Source of the DNA: Glaciihabitans sp. dw_435
GTDB taxonomy: Bacteria > Actinomycetota > Actinomycetes > Actinomycetales > Microbacteriaceae
Length of the DNA: 64,000 nucleotides
Assembly (NCBI RefSeq): GCF_018449675.1
Contig: NZ_JAAVUZ010000006.1
Coordinates: 1-64,000, forward strand
Direction: 5' to 3'
Position 1 is the first letter of the stretch, and each line of letters opens with the position of its first letter. A program made the translations under genes and the position numbers. Under the pieces are notes generated by a model that saw only the letters and a program-made list of their open reading frames with translations, made no database searches and was not told where the DNA came from. Of this stretch, positions 16,520 to 25,454 are shown piece after piece.

Positions 16520-17272
16520 TTAGGCGTGTGCGGGCGCGTGGAGCGCGGCGATGGCGCCGGCGTACCGGTTTTCCACCTCAGAGAACCGGAGGAACTTGAC
16601 GGCCTCGACGAGGATCTCGTGCGCGTCGGGCTGCGCTTCCAGCAGCGACATCACCTCGTCAGCGAACGCGTCGAGCGGCAGGTAGTGCTCATTGGATGAT
16701 CCGCCGGCGACGAGCTCGGTCTGCACCGCGGGCGGAACGATCTCGATCACGGAGACCGAGGTGTCGGCGAACTGAAGCCGGACGGTCTCGCTGTACTGGT
16801 GAATGAACGCCTTCGATGCGTTGTACGTGGGGAAGTACGCGAGCGGAGTGAAAGCGAGTCCCGACGAGACGGTGACGAGCGTGGCATCCGGTCGTCCCTG
16901 CAATTGTTCGGTGAATGCCGCGACCAGGCGCAGCGGTCCGAGGATGTTCGTCTCGACGATGCGCTCGGCAGTCTCGAGGAAGCCCGCGGTGTGGATGTCC
17001 TCGAATGCCATGATCCCGGCCATCGCAACCAGCACGTTAAGGTCGGGGTGTTCGGCGACGACGAGGTCGCGGGCGGCGAGGACGGAGGACGGGTCGGTGG
17101 TGTCGATCGCGACGGTCGACAGTCCGTGCTCGGCGGCGAGGCGCTCGAGCAGGTCGGTGCGGCGACCGCCGATGATGACGGTGTTGCCCGCTGCCTTGAG
17201 GCGAAGCGCAAGAGCGAGGCCGATGCCCGACGTGGCGCCGGGGATGAAGATGGTGTTTCCGGTGATGTTCAT
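16520..17272 (-). CDS. Short-chain dehydrogenase/reductase (DltE-like SDR)
   Basis: A 250-residue SDR. The cofactor loop is GATSGIGLALA (residues about 12-22), NVLVAMAG lies near residue 88 and the active site includes YNASK near residue 155. The C-terminal VIEIVPPAVQTEL fits the DltE branch. ATG 17272 is chosen because the glycine loop starts 11 residues later. It is divergent from an XRE-type regulator gene at 17375. Confidence 0.92.
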   Translation of the reverse strand: MNITGNTIFIPGATSGIGLALALRLKAAGNTVIIGGRRTDLLERLAAEHGLSTVAIDTTDPSSVLAARDLVVAEHPDLNVLVAMAGIMAFEDIHTAGFLETAERIVETNILGPLRLVAAFTEQLQGRPDATLVTVSSGLAFTPLAYFPTYNASKAFIHQYSETVRLQFADTSVSVIEIVPPAVQTELVAGGSSNEHYLPLDAFADEVMSLLEAQPDAHEILVEAVKFLRFSEVENRYAGAIAALHAPAHA

Positions 17273-17374
17273 GCTGATCAGTGTGCGGCGGAGGGGTCGG
17301 GCGGGGGAGAGGAGCCGTTGTCGTAGGACTCCCGATCCCTGTTTGGTGTGCCGCCGGTGGCGGATGATGGATGC

Positions 17375-18211
17375 ATGGACCGCCACGCGCTCGCCGAATT
17401 CCTCCGCTCCCGGCGCGATGCACTGCGCCCCGAGGACGTCGGCCTGTCCGCCGGCCAGCGAAGGCGGACCGCCGGTTTGCGGCGGGAAGAGGTTGCGGGC
17501 CTCACCGGCATGTCCACCGACTACTACGTTCGGCTCGAACAGGAGCGCGGACCGCAGCCATCCGAGCAGATGCTTGCCGCCCTTGCGCGGGCGCTTCGGC
17601 TGAGCAACGAGGAACGGGACTACCTCTACCGCCTGGCCGGCCGCGGCGCACCCGCGCGCACCCCGCTCGACACCCATGTGGCACCCGCCCTGATGCGCGT
17701 ACTCGACCGGCTGGACAACAGCCCCGCCCTGATCCTGTCGAGCCTCGGCGAAACGCTGGCGCAGAACCGGCTCGCCCTGGCGCTGTTTGGGGACCAGTCC
17801 GGATTCTCTGGACCCGCGCGCAGCGGCGTCTATCGATGGTTTACGGATGACTCGGAGCGCGAGGTATATCGTGCCGTCGATCGTGACCGGCAGAGCCGCG
17901 CTCAGGTGGCGAATCTGCGCGCGGCGTATGGCGCTGCCGGGCAGCATTCCCGCGCCGGCGCTCTCGTGCGGGAACTGCAGAAGATCAGCCCGGAGTTCAC
18001 CGCGATCTGGGACCTGCAGGACGTTGCCACCCGGTTCGAGGACCACAAGGTTCTCGTACACCGCGAACTGGGTGAGATCGAACTCGACTGTCAGGTGCTC
18101 TTCACTGAGGACCAGGGTCAGGCTCTGCTGGTGCTGACCGCGGCTCCCCGCACCGAGGCTGCGGAGAAGCTGGAGTTGCTTGCCGTCGTGGGACAGCAGC
18201 AGTTCAGCTGA
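17375..18211 (+). CDS. XRE-type regulator with MmyB-like (MLTR) C-terminal domain
   Basis: A 278-residue protein. The N-terminal helix-turn-helix (RRTAGLRREEVAGLTGMSTDYYVRLEQERG) has the hallmark RREEVA of this actinobacterial family. The C-terminal MmyB-like ligand domain follows (ALALFGDQSGF; YRWFTDDSEREVYRA). In this family the regulator usually controls a divergent SDR-type oxidoreductase, exactly as arranged here. The ligand is not known from the sequence. Confidence 0.93.
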   Translation: MDRHALAEFLRSRRDALRPEDVGLSAGQRRRTAGLRREEVAGLTGMSTDYYVRLEQERGPQPSEQMLAALARALRLSNEERDYLYRLAGRGAPARTPLDTHVAPALMRVLDRLDNSPALILSSLGETLAQNRLALALFGDQSGFSGPARSGVYRWFTDDSEREVYRAVDRDRQSRAQVANLRAAYGAAGQHSRAGALVRELQKISPEFTAIWDLQDVATRFEDHKVLVHRELGEIELDCQVLFTEDQGQALLVLTAAPRTEAAEKLELLAVVGQQQFS

Positions 18212-18227
18212 GACAAGAACCGACGGC

Positions 18228-18830
18228 TCAGAGCGTCCCCACCGCCGCGAAGGCTTCGTCGAGCAGGTCGCCGTAGGAGTCGGCCCCGTCCGCCTCCGCC
18301 CAGGCCGCGGTCGCGACGAACAGGCAGGCGAGAGCACTCTGAGCGAGCGCTCCGGCGGCCATCGACGGGTGCGCGCTGGTGGCGGTCAGTCGCTCCTCGA
18401 CTATCGGAGTAAGCACGGCCGCCCAGGCGGTGTGGCGCTCGATGCTGCGGGCGCGGAGTCCTGCCGTACTCATCGCGACGCGCGTTGTGCGCAGCACATT
18501 CGCCGGATCGCCGGCGGCCGTGCGCACCAACGGCTCCAGCGACGCCCGCAGCGCCGCCCAGGGCGACTCGTCTGCGGGGCGCTCCCGGAGGGCCGCCTCG
18601 ACGAGGAGACCCATGGCCATGAGGTCGCCGATGACGACGTCTTCCTTCGTGGGGAAGTACCGGAAGAAGCTGCGCGGGGAGATGCCGGTCGCGATCGCGA
18701 TGTCTTCGACCGTCGTCTGGTCGAACCCCCGCTCGTCGAGGAGCGCAATGGCCCGCTGTGCGACCTCGGCGCGGATGGCCGACTTGCCCAATTCGCGCAG
18801 GTCCGCGCGGACGGTTCCTTCAGAATTCAT
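18228..18830 (-). CDS. TetR-family transcriptional regulator
   Basis: A 200-residue repressor with helix-turn-helix TTVEDIAIATGISPRSFFRYFPTKED (residues about 36-62) and a helical ligand domain. ATG 18830 follows GGAGG closely. It is divergent from an alpha/beta-hydrolase gene. The gap contains TGGCA/TGCCA inverted half-sites around 18893-18909. It is convergent with the XRE gene, 16 bp away. Confidence 0.92.
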   Translation of the reverse strand: MNSEGTVRADLRELGKSAIRAEVAQRAIALLDERGFDQTTVEDIAIATGISPRSFFRYFPTKEDVVIGDLMAMGLLVEAALRERPADESPWAALRASLEPLVRTAAGDPANVLRTTRVAMSTAGLRARSIERHTAWAAVLTPIVEERLTATSAHPSMAAGALAQSALACLFVATAAWAEADGADSYGDLLDEAFAAVGTL

Positions 18831-18990
18831 GCCTCCGAGCTTACGGTGCCAGCGCTGGCATTCCCGTTCTCTCAGAGCGTACGTCGCCATAGTTGGCATT
18901 CTCTGCCATAACGGGCATAAAACGCCTCAACCCTCAGTTGGGGTGACAGTACGGCGCGCACCAGTGTCGTCAGTAAGAAGGGCACACATC

Positions 18991-19722
18991 ATGACCGATT
19001 CATCCACTCTCCCCACCATCGTGATCGTTCACGGCGCATGGACCGACGCGAGTTCCTTCGCGGGAGTGCAGCGGCTGCTGACCGAGGAGGGCTACACAGT
19101 GCAGGAGTTCGCCAACCCGCTGCGGTCGCTCGCCGGTGACACGGACTATCTCGCCACGTACCTGCAGACCCGTACAACGGGCCCGGTAATCCTCGTAGGA
19201 CACTCCTACGGTGGAGCCCTCATCGGCTCCGCTGCGCTGAGTGCTCCGACCGTGCGTGGTCTCGTCTACGTCAACGCGTTCGTCCCGATCGAGGGAGAGA
19301 GCCTCCTTGACCTGCTCAACAGCGCCGGACCCGTCGACCCGTCGCAGCTCTTCGACATGGCGCCCTACCCGGGAGCTCCCGAGGGCGACGTCGATCTGTA
19401 CATCCAGCGCGGACCGTTTGAGCCGGCGTTCGCTACCGGACTGAGCGAGGAACTGCAGGCCGAGTTCTACGCCAAGCAGCGCCCCATCACGTTCAGCGCC
19501 GTCGGCGCTCCGGCCTCGGCCGGACAGGCATGGGAGACGCTCCCGTCCTGGTACGTCGCCGGAACCCGCGATGGCAGCATCCCGCTTGCGCTGCAGTTGC
19601 GCATGGCGGAGCGCGCTGGTGCAACCGTGACGCAGGTGGACAGCGGCCACCTGTCGATGGTGACCCACCCGCGCGACATCGTCGACGTTATCGAGGGCGC
19701 CGCAGTAAGCACGGCACAGTAA
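18991..19722 (+). CDS. Alpha/beta hydrolase
   Basis: A 243-residue hydrolase resembling the RutD/EstC-like group common as stress esterases. It has HGAWTDASSF as oxyanion region, nucleophile elbow GHSYGG (residues about 70-75) and a late His in SGHLSMV. The catalytic Asp or Glu probably lies in GTRDGSIP. It starts at ATG 18991. The divergent TetR gene at 18228 suggests inducible expression. A terminator follows at 19755. Confidence 0.92.
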   Translation: MTDSSTLPTIVIVHGAWTDASSFAGVQRLLTEEGYTVQEFANPLRSLAGDTDYLATYLQTRTTGPVILVGHSYGGALIGSAALSAPTVRGLVYVNAFVPIEGESLLDLLNSAGPVDPSQLFDMAPYPGAPEGDVDLYIQRGPFEPAFATGLSEELQAEFYAKQRPITFSAVGAPASAGQAWETLPSWYVAGTRDGSIPLALQLRMAERAGATVTQVDSGHLSMVTHPRDIVDVIEGAAVSTAQ

Positions 19723-19754
19723 TAACCCCAGTGATGCGTCTATCGCACCCTGAC

Positions 19755-19788
19755 GAAAGCCCCGCATCCCGGTGATGACGGGGCTTTC
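19755..19788. terminator. Intrinsic terminator hairpin
   Basis: Arms GAAAGCCCCG (19755-19764) and CGGGGCTTTC (19779-19788) lie between convergent genes. The core is the same as in the hairpins at 47-81 and 16473-16506. Confidence 0.75.
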
Positions 19789-19792
19789 CCGG

Positions 19793-20692
19793 TTAAGGCG
19801 TGACCATTCCGCCGTTGACGTTGAGGGTGTCACCGACAACAAAACTCGACTCGGCCGACGCGAGGAACACGTAAGCCGGGGCCAGCTCCGCCGGCTGCGC
19901 CGCCCTGCCCATCGGGGATTCGCTCGACCCAAAGTCGGGCAGTGTTTCGGGATCGACACCGCGGCTCACCTGCAGAGCAGTCCAGGTCGGGCCGGGAGCC
20001 ACCACGTTGACGCGGATCCCCTTCGGGATCAGCTGCTGGGCGAGACCCTTGGACAGGTTGTTGATCGCGCCCTTAGTGCTCGCGTAGTCGAGCCGATCGG
20101 GCGCGGGAACGTAGGCCTCGAGGGACGCGGTGTTGATGATCGTGGAGCCCGGCCGCAGGTGGGGTAGCGCGGCCTTCACAATGGAGAACATCGCAAACAC
20201 GTTCGTGCGGAATGTCTCTTCAAACTGGTCCTCCGACAGGTCGTCGAGCGTGGGTTGCCAGACCTGCTTGCCGGCCACGTTCACCACGGTGTCGAGGCCG
20301 CCCATACCCTCGACCGCCGCGGCGACGAGCTCCCGGCAGTACTCGCGGGACGTGAGGTCGCCGGGCACGGCAATTGCCTTGCGCCCGGCGGCTTCGATTA
20401 CTTCGATCACGTGACGGGCGTCTGACTCCTCCGCGGGAAGGTAGGAGAGCGTGACATCCGCTCCCTCGCGCGCGAAGGCGATCGCCACGGCCGCGCCGAT
20501 CCCGGAATCGGCACCCGTAATGAGCGCCTTCCTGCCGGTCAGGCGTCCGCTTCCGCGATAGCTATCCTCGCCAAGATCGGGCACCGGGGTCATCTGCGAC
20601 TGGAGGCCTGGCTCCGGCTGCTGCTGCACCGGCGGCGAAATCACCGGGTACCGGGTGGTGGGATCTCCGAACTCGTACTGGTCGGTGGGCAT
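19793..20692 (-). CDS. SDR-family oxidoreductase (YhdF/YhxC-like general stress type)
   Basis: A 299-residue SDR with a 50-residue N-terminal extension rich in Pro and Gln, typical of the GSP39/YhxC-like branch. The cofactor loop is GADSGIGAAVA (residues about 60-70) and the catalytic Tyr-Lys is in YASTK near residue 204. The C-terminal VVGDTLNVNGG is characteristic. It overlaps the upstream VOC gene by 1 nt (TGATG junction). Confidence 0.92.
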   Translation of the reverse strand: MPTDQYEFGDPTTRYPVISPPVQQQPEPGLQSQMTPVPDLGEDSYRGSGRLTGRKALITGADSGIGAAVAIAFAREGADVTLSYLPAEESDARHVIEVIEAAGRKAIAVPGDLTSREYCRELVAAAVEGMGGLDTVVNVAGKQVWQPTLDDLSEDQFEETFRTNVFAMFSIVKAALPHLRPGSTIINTASLEAYVPAPDRLDYASTKGAINNLSKGLAQQLIPKGIRVNVVAPGPTWTALQVSRGVDPETLPDFGSSESPMGRAAQPAELAPAYVFLASAESSFVVGDTLNVNGGMVTP

Positions 20693-21075
20693 CAGGAGGC
20701 GCTCTTGGGCTGTTCGATGCCGAGGGCGTTTCCATCGGGATCGAGGATGTACGCCACCCAGACCTTGCCCTGGTCGGCGATGCCATCCACGGTCTTTAGC
20801 TCATCGGTGTCGTAGTCCTCGGGCGTGACACCGCGGGTAGCCAGCTCATCGAGCTCGGCGCGGAGGTCGGCGACCTGCCACGATGCCTTGGTCTGCTCGT
20901 CCTTGCTTCCGGTCGTGCTCGCCGTCACGGTGAGGCGGGTCTGACCCGACTGGTAGCTGATGGCCGAGTCATCCTCGTCGATGACGGCCAGCTGCAGCTT
21001 GTCCGCGTAAAACGACTTGGATGCTGCGAGGTCGGTCGAGAGCAGTACGACTCCGACGGGATATGCGTTGAGCAT
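20692..21075 (-). CDS. VOC-family (glyoxalase/bleomycin resistance-like) protein
   Basis: A 127-residue protein with two beta-alpha-beta-beta-beta halves: LLSTDLAASKSFYADKL at the start and VWVAYILDPDGNALGIEQ at the end, both standard VOC markers. Substrate and metal are not predictable. It is upstream of and coupled to the SDR gene. A GGAAGG site precedes the ATG at 21075. Confidence 0.88.
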   Translation of the reverse strand: MLNAYPVGVVLLSTDLAASKSFYADKLQLAVIDEDDSAISYQSGQTRLTVTASTTGSKDEQTKASWQVADLRAELDELATRGVTPEDYDTDELKTVDGIADQGKVWVAYILDPDGNALGIEQPKSAS

Positions 21076-21156
21076 GATGTGGCCTTCCGTTCTGAATGTC
21101 TCTTCAGTCTCGGGAGGCCGACCGCCAGCATCAAGGGTGCTCCGGATGACTCGGAG

Positions 21157-21351
21157 TTAAGGTATGGGCGGATTGCCCGCGTCATCGTCGGACTCATCGA
21201 CGTCGACGTCGACCTGCTGGTCTTCCTCCGGATTGAAGTTGGATTTCTCCGGATCGTGACCCACGGCGATGCCGTCGTCGCTGTTGGGAATTGTGCCGTC
21301 CTTGCCCAGATTGGGACCCGTTGCGCCGGGCTGAGACTCCGTTGTCATCAT
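21157..21351 (-). CDS. Small acidic hypothetical protein (63-64 aa)
   Basis: A 64-codon frame starting with two ATG codons (21351 and 21348). The second is better spaced from the AGGAGG site. The product is very acidic with an Asp/Glu-rich tail (DVDVDESDDD) and no hydrophobic segment, so it is probably disordered. It resembles small stress-associated acidic proteins found near SDR/VOC genes, but no function can be given. Confidence 0.7.
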   Translation of the reverse strand: MMTTESQPGATGPNLGKDGTIPNSDDGIAVGHDPEKSNFNPEEDQQVDVDVDESDDDAGNPPIP

Positions 21352-21516
21352 GACCTCCTGGTCGAATTGGTGCAAAAATCCTAGCTCCGCACCCCGCGCA
21401 AGTCGATTGCACGGCGACACCTTCGCGCGCCGGTGGGCGATTGTCCAGCCGCCATTCAGTCGGCGGCAGCAGCATACGCTGGGCGGGACGAGCAGCAGAA
21501 CGGGGCGGTGGGAACC

Positions 21517-22215
21517 ATGAGCGATGCCACACGCGCCGTCCGTCGCCCCCGGCTCACCCCCACGACGCTGGGGTGGTGGATCGCCGACTACGTCTATGCC
21601 GCGGCGGCGCAGGTTCGTGGTGTTGTCGACCGTGCAGAGCCCGCATCGTTCCGGTCCGGTGACGGCGCGCCCATCCTCGTGATCCCCGGAATCTACGAGA
21701 CCTGGCAGTTCATGCAGCCACTCGTGACGGCCCTGCACGACCGGGGCCATCCCGTTCACGTCATCGAACTGCTGCACCGCAACCGTCGACCCGTGATCGA
21801 CTCCGCCCGGCACGTCGCCGACTACCTCGCCGAGCATGATCTTCATGATGTGATCATCGCGGCGCACAGCAAGGGCGGACTGATCGGCAAGGAAATCATG
21901 GTGCACGGCTCCGCGACCTCGCGGGTGCGCGGCATGGTGGCGGTCGCGGCTCCGTTCAGCGGCTCGTCGTATGCCCGATTCCTGCTGCTGCCGAGCCTGC
22001 GCATTTTCTCGCCGACCGACGCGACCATCGTGGGGCTCGCCCGTGAGCGGCAGGTCAACGCTCGCATCGTCTCGGTGTACGGACGGTTCGACCCGCATAT
22101 CCCCGCGGGGAGCTACCTCGACGGTGCCAGGAACGTCGAACTGGACACCGGAGGCCATTTCCGCGTGCTCGCGAACCCCCGGGTCATCGCCGAGCTCATC
22201 CAGCTGGCGGAGTAA
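21517..22215 (+). CDS. Lipase-like alpha/beta hydrolase
   Basis: A 232-residue hydrolase. IPGIYETWQFMQPL is the oxyanion region, and the nucleophile elbow is AHSKGG (a lipase-type GxSxG with Ala at the first Gly). DPHIPAG carries the likely Asp and GGHFRVL the His. The start ATG 21517 (MSDATRAV) is preferred over upstream codons. Its last 20 nt overlap the convergent hydrolase gene. Confidence 0.87.
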   Translation: MSDATRAVRRPRLTPTTLGWWIADYVYAAAAQVRGVVDRAEPASFRSGDGAPILVIPGIYETWQFMQPLVTALHDRGHPVHVIELLHRNRRPVIDSARHVADYLAEHDLHDVIIAAHSKGGLIGKEIMVHGSATSRVRGMVAVAAPFSGSSYARFLLLPSLRIFSPTDATIVGLARERQVNARIVSVYGRFDPHIPAGSYLDGARNVELDTGGHFRVLANPRVIAELIQLAE

Positions 22216-22960
22216 AGCCGGGCTCACCCGCGGCGAAATCCACGATCGCGGTCGCCGTCGCCACCGGATCGGAGTGGGGAACGTTGTGCCGTGCACCGGG
22301 AATCGAACCCGCCCGGGCATCGGGCGCGGTGCGGGCGAGCGTCTCGCACCACGCAGCGTTTGCGAGTGGGTCGTGCTCCCCGCGGAGCAGGAGGATGGGG
22401 TGGGGCACGGCCGAGATGGCCCGCTCGGTCGGATAGTCGCGCATGAACTGGGACTCGGTCAGGAACCAGCGGATGCCACAGCGCAGGTAATCGAAGGCGA
22501 CCATGACCTGCGTGCGCGGTGGCTCCAGGGCTGAGTCACGCGCGAGGTCGGCTGCCTGCGCGCGCAGGGATCGCTTCGAGACATCCACTACCGGACCGAT
22601 CAGAACCACATGGGACACGGCCGCCGGCGACTGGCGTGCCAGCTCGAGGGCGAACTGCGCCCCCATCGAATGGCCGACGACGATGACGGGGCCGGTCCCC
22701 ATCCCGGCGAGTTGCGCTCCGATCGCCGTCGCGGTGTCCTCGATGGACAGGGGCCGGTCGGGGCGCGGGTTCGCGCCAAACCCGGGCAGGTCAAACGCGA
22801 TGACGTGGCCGGTCAGCGACAGCTCGCGGGCGAGACCAGAAAACGAGCGGTGCGAGAAGCCGATGCCGTGCAGGAGCAGGAAGGTCGGGGCATCCGCTGC
22901 CACCCTCGAGGGCATGCGCAACGTGCGGATGCCGAGGCTTCCGCGGATCACCGGGCGCAC
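22196..22960 (-). CDS. Alpha/beta hydrolase
   Basis: A 254-residue hydrolase with LLHGIGFSHRSF as oxyanion region, nucleophile elbow GHSMG (residues about 97-101), Asp in GEHDPL and His in ARHNVPHSDP. It starts at GTG 22960. It is tail-to-tail with the lipase-like gene, overlapping 20 nt. The substrate is not evident. Confidence 0.9.
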   Translation of the reverse strand: MRPVIRGSLGIRTLRMPSRVAADAPTFLLLHGIGFSHRSFSGLARELSLTGHVIAFDLPGFGANPRPDRPLSIEDTATAIGAQLAGMGTGPVIVVGHSMGAQFALELARQSPAAVSHVVLIGPVVDVSKRSLRAQAADLARDSALEPPRTQVMVAFDYLRCGIRWFLTESQFMRDYPTERAISAVPHPILLLRGEHDPLANAAWCETLARTAPDARAGSIPGARHNVPHSDPVATATAIVDFAAGEPGFTPPAG

Positions 22961-23055
22961 GAGGGGGAGGAGAGTTTCACCGGGAAGGCCATGGCGTCAT
23001 CGTACGGGCAGCATCGGGGCTGTAGATGTCAGGGGGATGCTCGTACCCTGTACAG

Positions 23056-23277
23056 ATGAGTCGTCGTCGCAGAAATATCTCCGCCGTTCTGGTTGCCGTT
23101 GCCGCGCTCGTCTACGGGATCTCGCCCATCGACGTGATTCCCGAATTGCTCACCGGACCGCTGGGTCTCACCGATGACCTTGCCGTGCTGCTCGGCGCGG
23201 GCTTCGCCGTCTACAAGCTGCTGACCGGGCGCGGCGATCCGCGTACCGGCGGAGCGACGCCGCCTCCCGCCCGGTGA
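23056..23277 (+). CDS. YkvA-like (DUF1232) small membrane protein
   Basis: A 73-residue protein with the DUF1232 core ALVYGISPIDVIPELL followed by GLTDDLAVLLGAGFAVY. One or two hydrophobic stretches suggest membrane association. ATG 23056 is the start. Its stop is embedded in the start of the next gene (GTGATG), so the two are coupled. The function of the family is not established. Confidence 0.88.
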   Translation: MSRRRRNISAVLVAVAALVYGISPIDVIPELLTGPLGLTDDLAVLLGAGFAVYKLLTGRGDPRTGGATPPPAR

Positions 23278-24125
23278 TGGGCGTGCCGCGCCGGGCCACG
23301 GTTGACAGCGGTCCGGCGGTCACGACGGAAGATGCGGTGGTGGATGGCCCGCACGGGCCTGTTCCCGTGCGGCGCTACTCACCCCCGACCGATGTGACAG
23401 CGACCGATGCCGTGCCGATCGTCTGGGTGCACGGCGGCGCCTTCGTGAGTGGTGGGCTCGATCAGTCCGAATCCGATGCGGTGGCGAGGTCGCTGGCGCG
23501 GGCGGGATTCCCGGTGACCACGGTCGGGTATCGGCTCGCGCCCCGTGTGCCGGGACTCCGGGGATTCCGGTATCCGGTGCCCGTCGATGACGTCGTCGCC
23601 GTGGTGAACGAGGTGGTCGGCACCGCGCCCTCGGGCGTGATCCTCGGCGGCGCAAGCTCCGGAGCCTGTCTGGTGGCGGCCGCCGTGCTGCGCCGGCGGG
23701 AATCCGGCACGGGCGGCGGCGTGCGTGGGGTGTTCCTGGCGTACGGCACGTTCCACGCGCTCATGCCGCGGCGCGCGCCCGAACTCGTCCGCCGTCTTCG
23801 CGGGTACCGTCGCTACACGCACGTTCCGCGGCTCGTCAGGTTGATGAATCTCAATTACGCGGGGACCCGGGCGGCATTGCTGCTGCCGGATGCGTTTCCC
23901 GGGGGTCATCCGCCCGGTGATTTTCCGCCCACGCTGTTCATCGACGCCGACCGGGACGCGCTGCGTGCTTCGGGTGGGGAATTCGCCCGCGAGCTGACCG
24001 ACGCCGCCGTGCCGGTTGAATATCACGTGCTCCCCGATATCGGACACGCGTTCTTCGACCGCCCGGAGATCCCCGAGTTTGCGCAGGGCATCCGTCTGAT
24101 CGTCGAGTGGGCCCGCCGGCACTAG
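23274..24125 (+). CDS. HSL-like (fold-3) alpha/beta hydrolase / esterase
   Basis: A 283-residue esterase of the hormone-sensitive-lipase group. It has HGGAFVSGG (the family HGGG-type oxyanion box, here HGGA), the elbow GGASSGA around residues 125-131, and Asp and His in DADRDAL and IGHAFFDRP. It starts at GTG 23274 or ATG 23277, overlapping the DUF1232 gene. It probably hydrolyses small esters. Confidence 0.9.
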   Translation: MMGVPRRATVDSGPAVTTEDAVVDGPHGPVPVRRYSPPTDVTATDAVPIVWVHGGAFVSGGLDQSESDAVARSLARAGFPVTTVGYRLAPRVPGLRGFRYPVPVDDVVAVVNEVVGTAPSGVILGGASSGACLVAAAVLRRRESGTGGGVRGVFLAYGTFHALMPRRAPELVRRLRGYRRYTHVPRLVRLMNLNYAGTRAALLLPDAFPGGHPPGDFPPTLFIDADRDALRASGGEFARELTDAAVPVEYHVLPDIGHAFFDRPEIPEFAQGIRLIVEWARRH

Positions 24126-24242
24126 ACGCGCCAGGCGGGCGGCGCCGCGTCTTGCCCCGGCGTTGCCCTGCTCTGCCCCGGACATGCCGCGTCGCGACGA
24201 CCGAGGATCCGGTCGCCGCGACGGCGGTAGAGCTGCGGGGGA

Positions 24243-24521
24243 TTAGCGACGCGAGGTGCGGCGGCTTCCGGTGCGGGTCCAGATGAGCAGCACGATGATG
24301 GCACCGATGATCGAGCCAATGATTCCGGCGGGCTGGAAGAAGCCGTCGTTTGAGTCGTGGTTGAAGATGAGGTAGCCGAGGAAGCCTCCCACGAAGGAAC
24401 CGACGATGCCGAGGAGGATCGTCATTCCGATGGAGATGTTCTGGCGTCCGGGAACGATGAGGCGGGCGAGGGCGCCGGCGACGAGTCCAATGACGATGAG
24501 GCTGATGATGAGACCGAGCAT
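24243..24521 (-). CDS. GlsB/YeaQ/YmgE-family stress membrane protein
   Basis: A 92-residue protein with three hydrophobic segments and the Gly-rich GIVGSFVGGFLGYLIF motif of the transglycosylase-associated protein family. ATG 24521 follows AAAGGA. The family is induced by envelope or acid stress in other bacteria. The divergent LuxR gene starts 135 bp away with a palindrome between. Confidence 0.9.
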   Translation of the reverse strand: MLGLIISLIVIGLVAGALARLIVPGRQNISIGMTILLGIVGSFVGGFLGYLIFNHDSNDGFFQPAGIIGSIIGAIIVLLIWTRTGSRRTSRR

Positions 24522-24591
24522 GAGTGCATCCTTTGTTAGAGCGCGGGGTGCCAGCGGGTTGCTGAGCGGATGACTCAAGCCAAGCAGTTTT

Positions 24592-24623
24592 TAGGGGTGA
24601 CCGTTAACACCCCTAGGGGTGAC
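24592..24623. promoter_or_regulatory. Direct repeat and palindrome upstream of LuxR regulator
   Basis: TAGGGGTGAC occurs at 24592-24601 and 24614-24623, 22 bp apart. The second copy forms part of the perfect palindrome CACCCCTAGGGGTG (24609-24622). This lies between the divergent GlsB-like gene and the LuxR regulator gene and is a plausible binding site for the latter. Confidence 0.6.
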
Positions 24624-24656
24624 TATGATGCCCATTTCGAGGGGTAGGTTGGCTGT

Positions 24657-25322
24657 ATGGCTCAGCAGGGCACTCCCATTCGCGTCGCACTGGTCGACGA
24701 CTACGACGTGGTGCTCGCGGGCCTCGCCCACATGTTTGACAACTATCGCGACCGCATTACCATTTGCGAGATCGACGCGAACGCCGCACTGGACGACGAG
24801 GTCGACATCGTGCTCTACGACTCCTTTGCGCAGCCGGAATCCGACCATGAGGAGCTCGGGGCGCTGGTGCGTAATCCCCGGGCGCGGCGCGTCGTCGTGT
24901 ACACGTGGAACTTCCACCCCGACCTCATCGAGAGCGCGCAGCGGCAGGGCATCCACGGTTATCTTTCCAAGACCCTTCCCGCGCGCGAGCTGGTCGCGGC
25001 TATCGAACGGGTGCATGCGGGCGACGCCATCATCAGCCCCGCACCGCGCAAGGCGAGCGGAGCGTCCGGCCTCGACTGGCCGGGCCGTCACGAGGGCTTC
25101 TCCGACCGGGAGTCCGAGATTCTCGCGCTGATCACCCAGGGCAAGAACAACGCGGAGGTCGCCGCGCTCACCTACCTGAGTCCGAACACGGTCAAGTCCC
25201 ACATTCGCAACATCTATCGCAAGATCGACACCACCAGCCGCACGCAGGCGGTTCTGTGGGGCGTTGCCCACGGGTTCACTCCCGACCATCACCGCATCGA
25301 CCACTGGCTCGGCGGCCCTTGA
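24657..25322 (+). CDS. LuxR-type response regulator (receiver + HTH)
   Basis: A 221-residue NarL/FixJ-type protein. The receiver-like domain spans about 8-125, with acidic pair DD in VALVDDYD, the putative phospho-acceptor Asp in IVLYDSF and Lys in LSKTLP. The LuxR helix-turn-helix is at about 148-205 (SDRESEILALITQGKNNAEVAALTY...NTVKSHIRNIYRKI). No cognate histidine kinase is adjacent, so it is an orphan. Control of the divergent GlsB-like gene is possible. Confidence 0.92.
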   Translation: MAQQGTPIRVALVDDYDVVLAGLAHMFDNYRDRITICEIDANAALDDEVDIVLYDSFAQPESDHEELGALVRNPRARRVVVYTWNFHPDLIESAQRQGIHGYLSKTLPARELVAAIERVHAGDAIISPAPRKASGASGLDWPGRHEGFSDRESEILALITQGKNNAEVAALTYLSPNTVKSHIRNIYRKIDTTSRTQAVLWGVAHGFTPDHHRIDHWLGGP

Positions 25323-25454
25323 CCCGATTCGGGGGTTAGCCCCACCCCGGTGCACCGGGTAGCTCGATAGTGCCGATCCGGCGCGGTCAATAGCGTCGTT
25401 AGAGACGACAACGCCTCCGTTTCGAGGCTGATCGCGCTGACAGATCGGACCCTC

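Noticed and set aside
16520-18337. 605-codon minus frame spanning the SDR and the XRE gene
   Set aside because: Only the last 250 codons encode an SDR. The upstream part is antisense to the XRE regulator.
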